Positions 1 to 12,442 of a DNA stretch of 64,000 bases are shown here, piece by piece. Both the position numbers and the translations under genes were made by a program. Below the pieces are notes generated by a model, which was given only the letters and a program-made list of their open reading frames with translations, was not told the origin of the DNA and ran no database searches. The stretch's first letter is position 1. Each line of letters starts with the position of its first letter. Source of the DNA: Nymphaea colorata (lineage: Eukaryota; Streptophyta; Magnoliopsida; Nymphaeales; Nymphaeaceae). The stretch is from positions 25,500,131-25,564,130 of the forward strand of contig NC_045140.1 of NCBI RefSeq assembly GCF_008831285.2, given 5' to 3'.

Positions 1-2400
1 ACCTATTATAAAGATGAGTATGCAGTGTTTATACCCATAAATTTTGAAGGAAATAAGAAGATATGATGTATAAATTAGGCTCTATTAATTATGAAAATCA
101 ATTATTATGTCTATTAATTATAAAACCTTATTTATCTACTTTTCACCGATGTTTCTAATAGATATAATAATAATAATATTAGAAAATCTAAGTGATTATG
201 CAAGGTCAAATTCAGCAAAGACAACTTCTTCACAATATCAAACGACCGAAGGATAAACTAGTTGTCACAAATACATGTAGTGTTAATTATACCATGATAT
301 ATGAAGAGATGTATGATTAGGATGCTTTTAGCAAACAGAACTCCAAAACTTATTAAGTTAAACTCGAAAAGTATGTTGCTCTGCATAATTCATATAGTCA
401 AATAATTGACACAAACAGAAGCTTTACATAACATTAGTAAGATTATCCTTCATTTATCATTGATCTGATCAGCTTTCTTTCCTAAAACATGATTCTTCTT
501 CTATGAACCGACGTTCCATGCAAAATCAAAACCGCAAGAATCATGCAGAAGAATAATGTTGAAAAATCTACAAAGAATTCATTCCTTGCTTTTTGGAAGG
601 TCTGATCTTTATGTTCATGAGACGGAAAAACTACTTACGCAAAGCAAACTTCACAGAAAGAATTACCTCGAATCTCATTTGCATCAGTAACTTACTGCTC
701 GCTTCTGGTCCTTGCATTTTGGATTTGAACCGCACAGCATTAAATCTGGATCCCGTCAGACCCGCGAACACAACCAGGGCAGGGAGCCACTCCACTGGTG
801 AGTGCAAGACAAAAGATGTGGGTTGGAGAAAGCTACAATACGTGGCAGCCTGTGGAGACGCCAAAACTAGGCACGTGACGAAGGTTTGGGGTGCAAAAAG
901 GTGGACCCACAACAATGATAGGGATAGGGATAGGGATAGGGATGTAAATAAATCAGATTTAGTTCGGATCGATATTACATTTTAGGTCCATCTATCTATC
1001 CTGAAAATTGAATGATGATTGTGAGTATTTTGAAAGTCGTTCAACTCACTCTTAAATGTCGTCATTGTGATGAAGGGTTGAAAGAAAAAAGGTGATAGGT
1101 ATTTTTTTTCTTTTTCTTTTTTCTCTCAAACAATTGTTGCGAGTGAGCTGGGTAACTCTGGATCGTCAAAATCACTCACATGAATCTCTAAAATCAAAAG
1201 TTGATCCAAGATACCTAAAGTTGCCAACGAGGCTGGATTTGGAATGTGATCTAAAATCCGGCAATCTAAACTGCATAAATAAGAGTTAAATTTTAAAGAA
1301 TTTATAAAATGAGAATGCATAATAAAATTTGAAGACGAAAAGTCTTAGATACAAGAACAAAGGGGAATGGTGAGAGAGTGGAGGAAGGTGAGTGACAATT
1401 GACTTGCTGGCTGCTTCTAGAGAGAGAGGGGCAAATGGAAAAAAAAAAAAGAAACAAAAAACAAAAGGCGGCTTGAATGAAGGAAGGAAAGGGACGCGGA
1501 AAAGGAAGGTGGAAATCGGCAGTCCAAAATGCATTTAAAGGTAAAAACGAAAGAGAGTGAGTCAGTCGGCCTTATCTCAGCCGAACCCAGGTTTGACTGG
1601 TTGACTCGCTCCTTTTTGGTACGCCGGTCCAGAACCATGTGTTCCCACGTTGGCTTTGATTGATTGACCCACCTTACTTTCTTCCACTTCTTGACTAGCC
1701 CACCCATTAGCACCTTCCTTGAAACTTACCTCCAAGTAAGTTAAAAAAATAAAAAAGTAATCCTACCAACTTTACATCAAAGAGACATTATTATTATTAT
1801 TATGATTGTCATGTTGTTATTATAATTGTAATTATAGTAGTTATGGTCTTGTTTGCTATTACTGCACATTTTGGGATGAGCATGGCTTGTTTTGATTTGA
1901 CGAAAGTGGGAGTTGTTGATCGAAAATGTGAATGGGCAAACAAAATACGCAGTTTGTCCGCCTTTTGAACATCTTCTCTTGACCAGGGAGAAGGAGCATT
2001 TGGATAAATGCATGTCAACGTTGAATCCGGAAAACTGAGTTTTTCACAATTTTAACTGCAGAATAGTTCCAAATAATTAAAAAAAATATAGAAAAATAAT
2101 CAACCCACTTTTTTGGCGATTGAATGGCGATGGTGATCTAGAGTCCATTCAGAGATCTCCCAACATAATAATAATAGTCTTTACTCTCCGAAAAACAAGG
2201 GAAGAGGAAAAATCCGAGCGGATAATCGTAAAAAAAAAAAATCCATAAGAACAGTAAAAGTAGATCTGTGGGTGGACGAGTTTGAAACGAGTACAAGTTT
2301 GATTTTCCAGTACGCGGTGGACGCCTCTGCGTTTCTTCCAAACCCTGCTGCTCTATTTTTGAACAACTCGAGACACCTGGCCAGTCATCGTCCCGACGAT
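1..2400. other. Intergenic AT-rich DNA, no gene recognised
   Basis: Only short open frames without family resemblance occur here, including a 130-codon frame at 593-985 whose end is simply a translated GATAGG microsatellite. Poly-A/T runs and a (TTA)n tract near 1788-1803 are present. I see no exon-like conservation or known domain on either strand. Confidence 0.6.
917..944. repeat. (GATAGG)n microsatellite
   Basis: About four to five head-to-tail copies of a 6-bp GATAGG unit. It is not the plant telomere repeat, which is TTTAGGG. No functional role is evident. Confidence 0.85.
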
Positions 2401-2423
2401 GACGGCAGCCAACACGAACCTCC

Positions 2424-2431
2424 TGACGTCA
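2424..2431. promoter_or_regulatory. TGACGTCA bZIP-type palindrome, distal
   Basis: Perfect 8-bp TGACGTCA palindrome, the classic binding site of TGA/bZIP factors. The same site recurs at 3191-3198 nearer the zinc-finger gene. A single 8-mer can occur by chance, so regulatory use is inferred only. Confidence 0.3.
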
Positions 2432-2519
2432 ATAAAATTTTAGTCACACAAAACCACTTTCGTGGTTTGATTTGACATAATATATATAGCACAAAAGTAA
2501 CCGCTTGGTCAGGCCATGA

Positions 2520-2583
2520 GTGAGTCAAGTGGGTTTAATAGCGAGTCAAGTGGGTTTAATCGCGAGTCAAGTGGGTGCAATCG
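2520..2583. repeat. Three-copy 21-bp tandem repeat
   Basis: The unit GAGTCAAGTGGGTTTAAT plus three bases begins at 2522, 2543 and 2564, giving a period of 21 bp with few mismatches. A further direct repeat of about 22 bp (GGATCCAATTAC...CCAGATAT) lies at about 2760-2805. Confidence 0.85.
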
Positions 2584-3190
2584 AGGCCAATGAGCTGGGC
2601 CACCTCTGGCATGAACTTGGGCCTGGGTGAACCCACTTGGCGTTTAAGAGAGAATGATGGGAGGGGAGGTAGGGACAGGCCTAACATCAATGTCGTAGCA
2701 TGAATCCGGTTTCCTTGATTTACGGATCCCACCGTGATATTCGTCACCGGTAGGCTCAGCTGGATCCAATTACATCCAGATATGGATCCAATTACTTCCA
2801 GATATGGAAACAGTTGGGGGAGAGTGCCTAACTTTTTGTTTTCTGGAGCACACAACTCCAACTGTGAGGCGACCACTCCCCTAGAACCCGAAGTTGGTGA
2901 GCTGTCCTTCACCAAGTTCGGATGGAATTCATCTCGGATAAGTTGTAACCGAATAATTTTATCCTCATCTTAAATGGGCGATCTTTTAGTACATAAGTAA
3001 AAATATCCCTACTTTTTTTCAAAACAGATGGTTCGAGTATGTCCACAAACACAAGACGACGTCTTCAATAAATGGTTGCAAGCCAAACAAAACAATCATT
3101 GTTGCAATACATAAACCTACCTTACCTTGCTGACCAAAATAATAAATATTATTTTGTAATATGGTTAATGACGAAAACATAACAAGAATA

Positions 3191-3198
3191 TGACGTCA
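3191..3198. promoter_or_regulatory. TGACGTCA element upstream of the ZAT-like gene
   Basis: Perfect TGACGTCA palindrome about 400 bp before the TATA box at 3587. A W-box (TTGACC, 3504-3509) and GA-rich blocks at 3282-3345 and 3423-3440 lie between it and the TATA box. Stress-induced ZAT genes are often controlled by bZIP and WRKY factors, so the combination is plausible, but it rests on motif matches alone. Confidence 0.4.
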
Positions 3199-3586
3199 AA
3201 CACAAAGCCCATCAATCTTTACGAAGCCTATTGACTATTCCACAATGTGAAGTCAACTAAAGCAAATCAGGCTTCCCAAGAGAGAGAGAGAGATATCAGA
3301 GGGAGTGTTAGAGAGAGAGAAGTGGAAACGTTTTTTTACAGAGAGAAAGCAGTAGTTTCCAACTTCTCCACTTCCTGCTAGCTACAGGAATGGAAACTAG
3401 AAGATGATGATTGTCAAACTTTCTAGAGAGAGAAAGAGAGAGTACATAGAAACTAAAAAGGGCCACCACCTAAAACGTGCCGTCCTAAGCAAACACCCCA
3501 ACTTTGACCCTATCTCCACGCCTCTCACTCAGCAACTTCCCAATTTCAACCGTCACTCTTCCTTCCTTCCCTCCCCTCTTCCTCCA

Positions 3587-3594
3587 TATAAATA
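3587..3594 (+). promoter_or_regulatory. TATA box of the ZAT-like gene
   Basis: TATAAATA lies 199 bp before the chosen ATG, flanked by C/T-rich DNA. The expected transcription start about 30 bp downstream falls in a pyrimidine-rich stretch near 3618-3625, leaving a CT-rich leader of roughly 165 nt. Confidence 0.75.
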
Positions 3595-3636
3595 AAAGCC
3601 CAGTCCCTCACTCTACACTCACCAATCTTCTCAACT

Positions 3637-3735
3637 CTTCTTCTTCTACCTAAGGCAATCAGCATCTTTCGCATCTTCTTCTTCTTCTTCTTCTTCTACC
3701 TAAGGCAATCAGCATCTCTCGCATCTTCTTCTTCC
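3637..3735 (+). repeat. 50-bp tandem duplication in the 5' leader
   Basis: Two nearly identical 50-bp units (3637-3686 and 3687-3735) share the core CTACCTAAGGCAATCAGCAT, with TTC-rich sequence between the cores. The core starts at 3646 and again at 3696. Both copies lie between the TATA box and the ATG, so the duplication lengthens the predicted leader. Confidence 0.9.
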
Positions 3736-3785
3736 TAAACGGTTTCACTTTGCTTTTGCTTTCTCCTTGCTTCTCAAGCAATACC

Positions 3786-4463
3786 ATGATGGCTGCTCTT
3801 GAAGCTCTGGCTCTGCCCCACGACCACCATCGTTTTCCCTCAGCACCCACCACCACCACCACCACGGCTGACACCACCACCACCACCTCCTCGGAAGAGT
3901 ACGCCCCCAATTTCGACTCATGGAAGAAGGGGAAACGCTCCAAGCGCCCCAGATCCGAGGAGGAATACCTGGCACTCTGCCTCGTCATGCTCGCCAACAG
4001 CGGCCGCGCCGGACCGACGCCAGTACCGGTAGCGGTGGAGGCGCCACCCGCCCTCACTTACCGCTGCTCTGTCTGCGACAAGGCCTTTCCCTCCTATCAA
4101 GCGCTCGGCGGTCACAAGGCCAGCCACAAGAAGACCACCGCCTCCTCCACCGACTCCGGCGACCAATCGGCTGAACGCGCCAAGGTTGCCAAGATCCACC
4201 AGTGTTCCGTCTGCTTCAAGCTCTTCCCCACCGGCCAGGCGCTCGGTGGCCACAAGCGCTGCCACTGGGACGGAGGAGTCGCCGCCACCACCAGGTCCAC
4301 CACCACCAACACCAACACCAACAATTCGGACATGAGCGGTAGCTTGGTGCTCTCCAAGGGACCCATGTTCGACTTGAACCTGCCCGCTCGGCTCGATTTC
4401 TGGCCGGAGACCGCCGACGACGAAGTCACCAGTCCGCTCACCATCAAGCGCCGCTTGTTCTAG
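3786..4463 (+). CDS. ZAT10/STZ-like C2H2 zinc-finger transcriptional repressor
   Basis: Nuclear DNA-binding repressor of the plant C1-2i two-finger C2H2 family (ZAT10/STZ, AZF, SCOF-1 type), usually active in abiotic-stress and hormone responses. The 225-aa product is intronless, as is usual in the family. In order it has a basic nuclear-localisation/B-box at 47-54 (KKGKRSKR), an L-box [12 protein letters not shown] at 59-70, finger 1 (C94, C97, H110, H114) and finger 2 (C140, C143, H156, H160), both with the plant-specific QALGGH, and the EAR repression motif DLNLP at 196-200. The first in-frame ATG is at 3786. The next codon is also ATG, and family members begin MALEAL, so 3789 is equally possible. 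Threonine-rich stretches (22-34, 168-177) come from ACC runs. The coding region is much more GC-rich than its surroundings. The gene stands alone on this strand. Family assignment is firm; the exact orthologue is not. Confidence 0.95.
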   Translation: MMAALEALALPHDHHRFPSAPTTTTTTADTTTTTSSEEYAPNFDSWKKGKRSKRPRSEEEYLALCLVMLANSGRAGPTPVPVAVEAPPALTYRCSVCDKAFPSYQALGGHKASHKKTTASSTDSGDQSAERAKVAKIHQCSVCFKLFPTGQALGGHKRCHWDGGVAATTRSTTTNTNTNNSDMSGSLVLSKGPMFDLNLPARLDFWPETADDEVTSPLTIKRRLF

Positions 4464-7400
4464 ATGTCACCTGAAGCTTGCAGATTTCCCAATTCTTTCA
4501 TCTGTTGATCACAAAAATTCCATTCTTTGTGTAAATGAACAATAAGAAGTTAGTTTCGTTCGATTGATATTCTTTTTCACTTTGATATAATGAAAGAAAT
4601 GATTGGCAACTTTGTTCTTAGTTTTCTTCCTTGTTTCGGGATGAGAGAGCCTGAGCGTGTATTTTGCGTGAATGTGAAGGAGATGAAACGGCTTGCTTTT
4701 GTGCAGTTGACTTGTTTAATTACGAATTAAGTTGCTGCACGGATGATTTGCTAAGATGAAACACTCTTAAGCAACACCTTCGTTTCTTTGAATTCAAACA
4801 ATAAACTATTAACTTCCCAATTAAGAAAAGCAAATTATAAATATCTAAGTTTTAAGGCGAGGGAATGGTGATCTGATCTTGGTTGGGGTTGTGTTGATCA
4901 ACTGTTAGTTGAGAAAGCACTAAGTTGTAGTTTCTTTGGGGTAGGTCCGGCGGCAGAGGCCGAAAAAGGAGAGTGGTGGGAATGAGGCGGCGGTTTTGTG
5001 GACCTTCCTTTGAATACGTGTTTTTGGTGAAGAAAAGTAGGAGTGGCATGTGGGGGAATAGGGATCGGATTACTTTGAACTTTCCAGATAACTACAAGTC
5101 AATGAGTGTGCTCCACGACTCTTTCCTAGCAACCATCTCAGTCAAGTGGCGAAGGGAGACGAGAATTAATCATCGCATGGCATTTATTCTTTAGTAGCTG
5201 GATGTTGCTCTATGCTCGAGAAAGTTCGTGTTGACGACTTCCACTCCTTCATCATAGACACCGACTTATATTAGATTTGGATTCTCTCCTCTCGATCTTA
5301 GCTAGCTCTGGTACCAGATTGAGCTTGAAAAGCTGGCTGGATTCCATATTATAAAATCTTCATGAATTGAGGTCTAAATGCAGTGGCTCTAACCAGAAAA
5401 CCGCATCCATGGGCGAAGACCAAGAACACCTTTACTTGCCATAACTGCGGTCACCGTCCTAACAGCATAATTGAAGGTGGCCGGTTCTTCCTCTTATAAC
5501 GATCGCTTGCATTCATCCATTTTCTTGCTTGGGATTACGAAAGAGATTAGCTTAAGTGAGATGTAAAGTCTCCGGAGCGACCATTTATTGAGTGATTGAA
5601 GTTTTGCTTCGCCCGTTCATCCACCATTAAATGGCATCGAATAGGCATGCAGAGTGACGAAGGCCAAATTGGATGCTGATCCATTTTCAGCATTATTGAT
5701 GCTATTATTTTAGGGTCCAATGAATGTGCCGGCGATTCCAGAAAAAAAAAAAGTGGACCCTCTCTTCACAACCATCTGGATCTGGATTGGCCTACTCATT
5801 CATGTGGATGTGGAGCTCTCCAAAGGTTCACCGGCCACAACTGGATCTGACCTGGACTCACTCACATGTAAACCCCCTCTTATTAATTGGTACCCCACCA
5901 AACTCTCTCTCTCTCTCTCTCTCTATGTCAATAGGTTGGGTCCCGCTGATTGCTTGGACGGCCCAGATCTGTATCTAAAGGCCAATTACGACCTACATTC
6001 AGATCTCATCATATCGTTGCGGAAAATAATAATAATAATAATAAAGATGATGAATAATGATCCTGGAACTATGGAAAGTGGGGTTCTTATGAGGTTGTTT
6101 GGCAACAGTAACACTCGTTACTCTTTACTATCTTATGGACCTACCCAAAATAAATAGAGCTAATTCATAAGACATTATAACAAGTGTCTTATGAATCTAG
6201 TTTATTTTTTAGAGCAGATTCATGAAACAGTAACAACGTGTTATTAATGTCGGACGACACTGAAATGAACTCAAAGGAAACTTCCCTAAGCCACAGCGGC
6301 CTATAAATTGATCCTATTAACAAGGCAAGGCGGAAATCCAATTCAAATACCTAACCGGATCTATTTGAATTGGATATGGATTAAAAAGGAATAATGTCCG
6401 ACCCGTTGGCATGGGTGTGGGCCGAAGCTAGCCGGTAAGCTGCATGAGAACAACACAATCTGCCCACGGAATCGAGTAAGATATAATGGCAAGGAACCAG
6501 CAACGGTGACAAGTACTCAAACTGTGGCCAGCCGTTAGTTTTCCCCTCAAGAATGGAAGTTCCAGATAATTTTCATTAACTAAAGGGCCATCCCTATGAA
6601 AGTGATTATATATATTTATACTCTCGCTGATTAATTGTAATCAATCCGTTGGTAGTTCAAGTCTTTTAAAGATTACTTAAGCTTCTAAAATATCTGGTGT
6701 ACTTGTCTTTCCTGGTGGGGAAAAACTATCTCCATCTTCTTTTTTTTAGCTTTATAGCCTTACAAAGCAGGCTTTTGATAATAAAAACACGAAGTTCTTA
6801 AGATACATGTTCAAAAATATGAGACTTAAAATAAATTATTATGTTATTAGGCTTACAAACAATATCGAGAATCACATTTTGTTTCGTGAAACAAAACATG
6901 GTGCTAGTTGGAACATGTATATATTTCAAGATCAACATAATGTTCTTTTGATTGCACCCACTAAAACTTGCATGTAAAGAGAATAGAGATGATTGCTGCT
7001 GCACAAGCGCATGAAGGAAGAGATGAAGAAGCTTTCGATGCATAAGTTTTAGTGAAGGCGGCCATGGACGGAAATATCCAGATTCATATCAAGATAAGTT
7101 ACATAAGCATTTAAAAAATTGAGAAACAAATTAAAAGTTTAGCTGACTGATCTTTATTCACCGGTCTCCATATGAATGACATTTATGCTGATTGTTAATT
7201 TTATGCATGCGAAAATCAAACATGGCTTTATCCAGGAAAAGTGAAAAAAAGCCGACATTCGTTTATGATGAAGCAATGAGTGCGCTCGAGCAAAGGAATC
7301 TCTCTCTCTTTGATTGCGCATTAAAATAATATCATTCTGATTACTTAACGAAGAAAACAATATGTTGAATTCAATGTTGGATTAGATTAATTGGCTGATT

Positions 7401-9115
7401 CAGCATAATCAGGTATGAATCAGCAAAATTTTTTGTTATATTTCTTTTTCAAAAAACAAATGGAAAATGTACAAAAATAATTATAAAAACTTAAAAACAT
7501 TAAGAAATTGAAAAAAAAATGGAAACGCATGGCATAGCTATGTCAGCAAACGAAGCAAACTCATTTGCCATACAAATACATCTGGCAAATTCACGAGGAC
7601 GCTCGCAATTTACATGCAACTCTGGTATACGTAGTGAATGTTTTAATATTGAAGATTCTAGTAGGATGCAATTAAATTAGTGTTGTTTGTCAGATTTTAT
7701 TTTATTAGTATTTTAAAAAAAGAATAAATATAAAATAAGTTTGGAGCTTACAATTCAATAAAAAAAATTAAAGTAATAGAAATATTCAAAGCTTATATAA
7801 GCTTGCAGTTCACATTTTGTGCACGTTAGGTAATAGTGAATGCATATATATAGATACATTAGGTTGAAAGAACGATGGCAAATACTTCCATTTGTGTCTC
7901 TAAGTTCAACGAAAGAAGATTATATAAAAATTCATTAATTTTATCTTTTTGTTGTCTCTACTTTAGATAATTTTCTTACACAAGATGTATGAGCATGTGG
8001 AAAGATTTGTGTTATGGCAACTTGGAAAAGCTTCGGTCCAGCCCAAGATCTTCTTTTATTTCTTAACTTCTTTTTTAGGTAGTGAGTCGTAATTCTCTCG
8101 CTCACATGAACCTGGAAGATTTTTTTATTTTTATTTTAAAACTGATATTTATACTTAATTTTTTAAATCAAGTGGCATCAGTGGATCGAGCGTGGGGCAG
8201 AGGCCAATGTTTATATTATATTCCCAATGTTTTTCTTCTTAATTTTTTCCTGGCCAAGTATTAGTAAACTTTAACAAAGTATTCTTTCCGGAGCCCCTTT
8301 TTTTTTTTTTGTATAATTCTTAAACGGAATCACCTCTCGAAAACCGTCTAATAAAAGGCTTGACTTTGCAACTGAAGACGACTTAAGCGACTCAACCTCA
8401 AGGAAGCAAGCAGCAGAGAACTTCAGCTATACCAAGGAAACAAAACAAGTGACAAAGAGATTGTAACAATTTGGTTTAGTATTAATATTGTGAAGAATCT
8501 TTGATACTTAGAAGGATTTGTTAATAATCAGTTGTCTTGGTTTTTAATCTTTTTAGGGTTAAAACTGAAGCTATTAGGAGGTAGGTTGAGATTTCACAAG
8601 CCTTGAGTTTCAATCTAATATGGGAGTAGACTGAATTGTTACGGTGACATCAGAGCTAGTTCAACACTCGAACGTGAGGTCCCATACATGCAGATGCATG
8701 TGTCTTAAGGAGGTAGATTATAACACCACGAGAGTTTAATCTTGTATCTAAAATTGTGATTATATCTTGAGGGACTTATAAAATAAAGGGTTTTAAGTGG
8801 TTGTTTATCTTGATTCTTACCTCTTTTGAGGCTGGAACTGAAGCTGAAGGGTTGGGATCTGTCAAACCAAGAATCCAAACCCGATGTATGAGTAAGCCAG
8901 GTTATTACATATATTTTTTGGGAAACTAAATACAATGACCTCTTTGTTGGGGAGACTGAATACAGAACTCCTATAAAACAAAAAATTTTCAAACTTCCTA
9001 TAATTCAAAGATAGAAGGTTGAATTTAAAAAGCAAAATCGCAGCTATTTTTCAAGCTCACAGTTGTAGTCTTTATTAAAACAATCCCAAGAAACAGCTTC
9101 CTTTTTTGACACTAT
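4464..9115. other. Intergenic region, no gene recognised
   Basis: The first few hundred bases are presumably the 3' UTR of the ZAT-like gene (AATAAGAAG near 4540). Beyond that I see no domain-bearing frame. A 10-bp perfect stem (6163-6172 with 6186-6195, TTCATAAGAC/GTCTTATGAA) may belong to a small MITE. CT and poly-A microsatellites occur at about 5911-5924 and 8291-8311. Confidence 0.55.
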
Positions 9116-9630
9116 GGGTGTGTTTGATTCCCCACGGATTTCTGATCCGAGAGAATCTCAAACCTGTGATAGTTGAAATCCATAGTTGTATCAAACTGTG
9201 GATTTCAGCTTCTACGCTAATGTGGATTTCCTTGCTGAGATGTTCACGCGTGACCGTATAACGTCAGATCTGAGATCTTGACGCGTGAGGTGAAAAGGAA
9301 CTTTGTTAAACCAGGTTCTCGACTCATGTAGGAGTAAGACGAAAGAGTGTGGGATCACAGTGCTGATCTCAGTGCTTAGGGATCTGAAATCCACTTTTCT
9401 TGGGATGCTTTTATCCCCAGTAAACAAATGCATGTTTGATCAGCTTGCCACGTGAGACCAGCGTGGATTTGGAAACCTCGGATTGACTTGCTCTTCTCAG
9501 ATCTTACAATCCACGGGAAATTTGAAAACTGTGGATATTAAATCCGCCGTTTGCTTGATTGGTAGGCCACCCTCGACGTGGATCTTATATCACACTTCGA
9601 ATCTTAAATCTGACGACATCAAACACATCC
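9116..9630. mobile_element. MITE-like element with GGGTGTGTTTGAT terminal inverted repeats
   Basis: The left end GGGTGTGTTTGAT (9116-9128) is matched in inverse orientation at the right end (9618-9630, ATCAAACACATCC) with one mismatch. The interior is non-coding and holds several direct and inverted GTGGATTTC/GAAATCCAC motifs, so the 515 bp could fold back. No clear target-site duplication is visible, so the superfamily is left open. A related element with the same terminus lies at 17940-18188. Confidence 0.65.
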
Positions 9631-10848
9631 TGGCGGTAAACTAAAGAGTGCTCTATTAGTTTATTGTTACTGTAATTTTTATTTGATATAGTAGTAGTTA
9701 CTTCTAGGGTACTTAGAGATATAAAGGGTTAAGATGTGGGTCCAGTGTGCCTTTTGCCCGATTTGACTTAATTGGATCTTATGTAATCGCATTCAAACTC
9801 CTACATGAACTTAATACTCCTACTTTTTAAAAGCTATTTTGAATAAACAGCATCAGATTCGACATTTATATGTGTAGTTGGGCCTGACTTTTATTGGAAA
9901 CCAGATGCCTATCAGACTCAAATTCAGTTACGAAACAGAACTTGAAATCCAATTCCGATTGGTATTTAGATCGAGTTTTCCTTACTAAATTTGGCCTAGT
10001 CAGATTGGTATTCGAGTATTCTTTGATCCATTTACGTCACTTGTTATTGTTGTTGTTGAGAGGAGACGACTGAAAAAATGTGTCATTGGATCCCATACGA
10101 GATCCAAATCTAGTACCGGAAAAGGACTTGGGTTGCGCCTGGTCTTTTTCCCTTCTTACGTCTTAAGATCTGGTTTTCATGGGGTTCACATTCAGAGTGG
10201 ATCGTGATTTTTCAGTATCAAATCTGAACACGATCTTGAAAGGAAAAAGCTGGTTGTTTACATGGGTTTAAAAGTTTGGATCTGGGCTTTCGTTGGACCG
10301 AGATTAGCTGGGTTCAGATTCGAATCCATCAACGTCCTAAAGTTGAACTTTGACGTTACTCCTAGCAGAATTTTCCTCTTTTGGGAAATAGCATTGTTCT
10401 CATCCCCATTCACCATTCTATCGTTCAGTGTTTGATTGATCGGTCGTCCTATTTTGAAACTTGATGTTCATAGCTAAATTTGGAAGTGGTCTTTTAACTT
10501 TATATGATGCTCGATCCTGATCCATTTTTCAAGGTATTAGCACCTTAGAATGACGATTCTTGAACAATGAGCGGTTGAATGCCTAATGACATATTCGGAG
10601 ATGCATCCAACGCCAAACTAGTTGGTCGAATTCAATATAGCAGAAGGAAGTTCCAAGGTTAGACGTTCTATATCCCTCTTCTCGTCCTTGGTTTGTAAAG
10701 AGAAAGAAAAACTGAAGTTCGTTTTAGTTACTGCAGATGGTATATTTACAGAGGGAAAGTGTTGGGGATCCACGCATGGTTTTTCCGGCATCGGAAGCCT
10801 GAAGTTTGCTTCCCACTCATGACTCATGCATCTCATTTTCTCATAAAG

Positions 10849-10966
10849 TCCACCGTTGAGATATGGTTCTCATGTTTAAATCCCCAGAAGTCCAGTGAGT
10901 TCAATGTCTTGTTGGGATTTCTGAAATCATGGACTCCACTGTTGAGGTATGGTTCTCATGTTTAAA
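10849..10966. repeat. 32-bp direct repeat, period 86
   Basis: TCCACCGTTGAGATATGGTT and following bases at 10849-10880 recur at 10935-10966 with two mismatches over about 32 bp. The 54 bp between the copies also has partial similarity. It is probably a local duplication. Confidence 0.75.
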
Positions 10967-11029
10967 ATCGGGCTTCTCTTCCAGGCGATGAGTCGTTAAC
11001 CTCCTGCTCATCCGGAAAAGCCCATCTCC

Positions 11030-11066
<37 letters not shown>

Positions 11067-12394
11067 TGTGCAAGAGAAAGAATACACAAAAGGATTTTTT
11101 CATGGTTGGGATACCAAAATCTCCTACGTCCACAGCTACACTTGTTTTTGTTAATCTGCAGTCAACTTATAAATTAAGAAAGCTGGAAAAGACACTGGAA
11201 TCTAATTTGTGGGAGAATACCAAACACAAATTTGGGAGAGCTTTTGATTACCTGACGTCTTAGACCTGTGGTGATATGAGATTAATTTTAAGATCTTACG
11301 TACATACCACTAATTCGTATCCTTGCTTTCTATCAATGATCTGAAATAATTTACTTCAAAGTTTGGAATGACATACAATTTCAATTGTCCATCAAACTTT
11401 GATGTCTTTTGAGAACTACTATCATAGTGATATGAAGAATGCCATTCAATTCCACTTTTGGACAGCACTTTGAGCAAGGCTGACTAAGAAAACCCTGCCC
11501 TTGAAAACCTACGCAAGTGAAGCTTGTTAGCTTGCATAGAAGGTGATGCTCATGAGACTTGAACTCAAAATGCATCATTGGCAGCTATGGCCGAGCCCCT
11601 CCAGTGATACGCACTCTCTCTTTCCAACCTACAAATTTTCATTCAAATCCGACAAGAAAATTGAGCCCCATCAAGCACTTTGGTGCAGGTCCCTGACATC
11701 TTATGCATGTGGTAATATGAGATCCTATAGCATCTTTGATGTCGGTACTTGAGCTCCTTGATTTCTGAGAATGATATGAAATCATATATTTATGTGAACA
11801 TAAAGTAATTATATTGTATATCTGTAAACTTTCATCATAAGCTTGATGGATCTCAAGTCGGACATCTGGTCATAATGGAAACCATAAAGTCATAACTATT
11901 AAATCCATAGTTTGTCAGAATTATGTAATTGAAGGTAACCCTCATGCTATATCGATCAGACACTTGAATGCAAGATTTCTGGTAATCAAACGCCCATGAT
12001 GGAAGAAAGTGTGAAAACTGATGATGTGCTGAAGAAAAGGTGGGGTTTCCGACTTCCTAGTAGGTGGTAGTTTGTCATAATGAAGAAGAGGGCATCGAAC
12101 ATTCGCTCTGGTATTGCCCACTTATGCCAAGAGTTGTATACTAGAATTTGCTTCCCACCGGAGGCGCCGGACAGAAGTCATTCGCCGGGGGCCTACAGCT
12201 TGTCTCTCTCCCAAAGGTGGCCAACTGTTGTAGTCTTGGAGAGAATTTTCCTTTTTACAAAACATAAGTAGTATGTATGGTCAAAAAGGAATAGTGACAT
12301 GCGTAAAGAGCTTAGCACTTGTATCACAACCACATCTATCTTCATGGGTGCATTGTGATGTTTGTAAATCGAGCTAGTCTGAATGGCATGTTGG

Positions 12395-12442
12395 CTTTAA
12401 CAGTAAGTATCAATGCAGCTTTAACACTAAGTATCAATGCAG
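12395..12442. repeat. 24-bp tandem duplication
   Basis: Two adjacent 24-bp units reading CTTTAACAGTAAGTATCAAT-GCAG differ at one base. No function is apparent. Confidence 0.85.

Noticed and set aside
917-944. Interstitial telomere repeat
   Set aside because: The unit is GATAGG, 6 bp, not the 7-bp TTTAGGG.
3918-4265. 115-codon minus-strand frame inside the zinc-finger gene
   Set aside because: It is the antisense of the C2H2 coding region. High GC and lack of A/T-rich stops keep it open, and it has no domain of its own.
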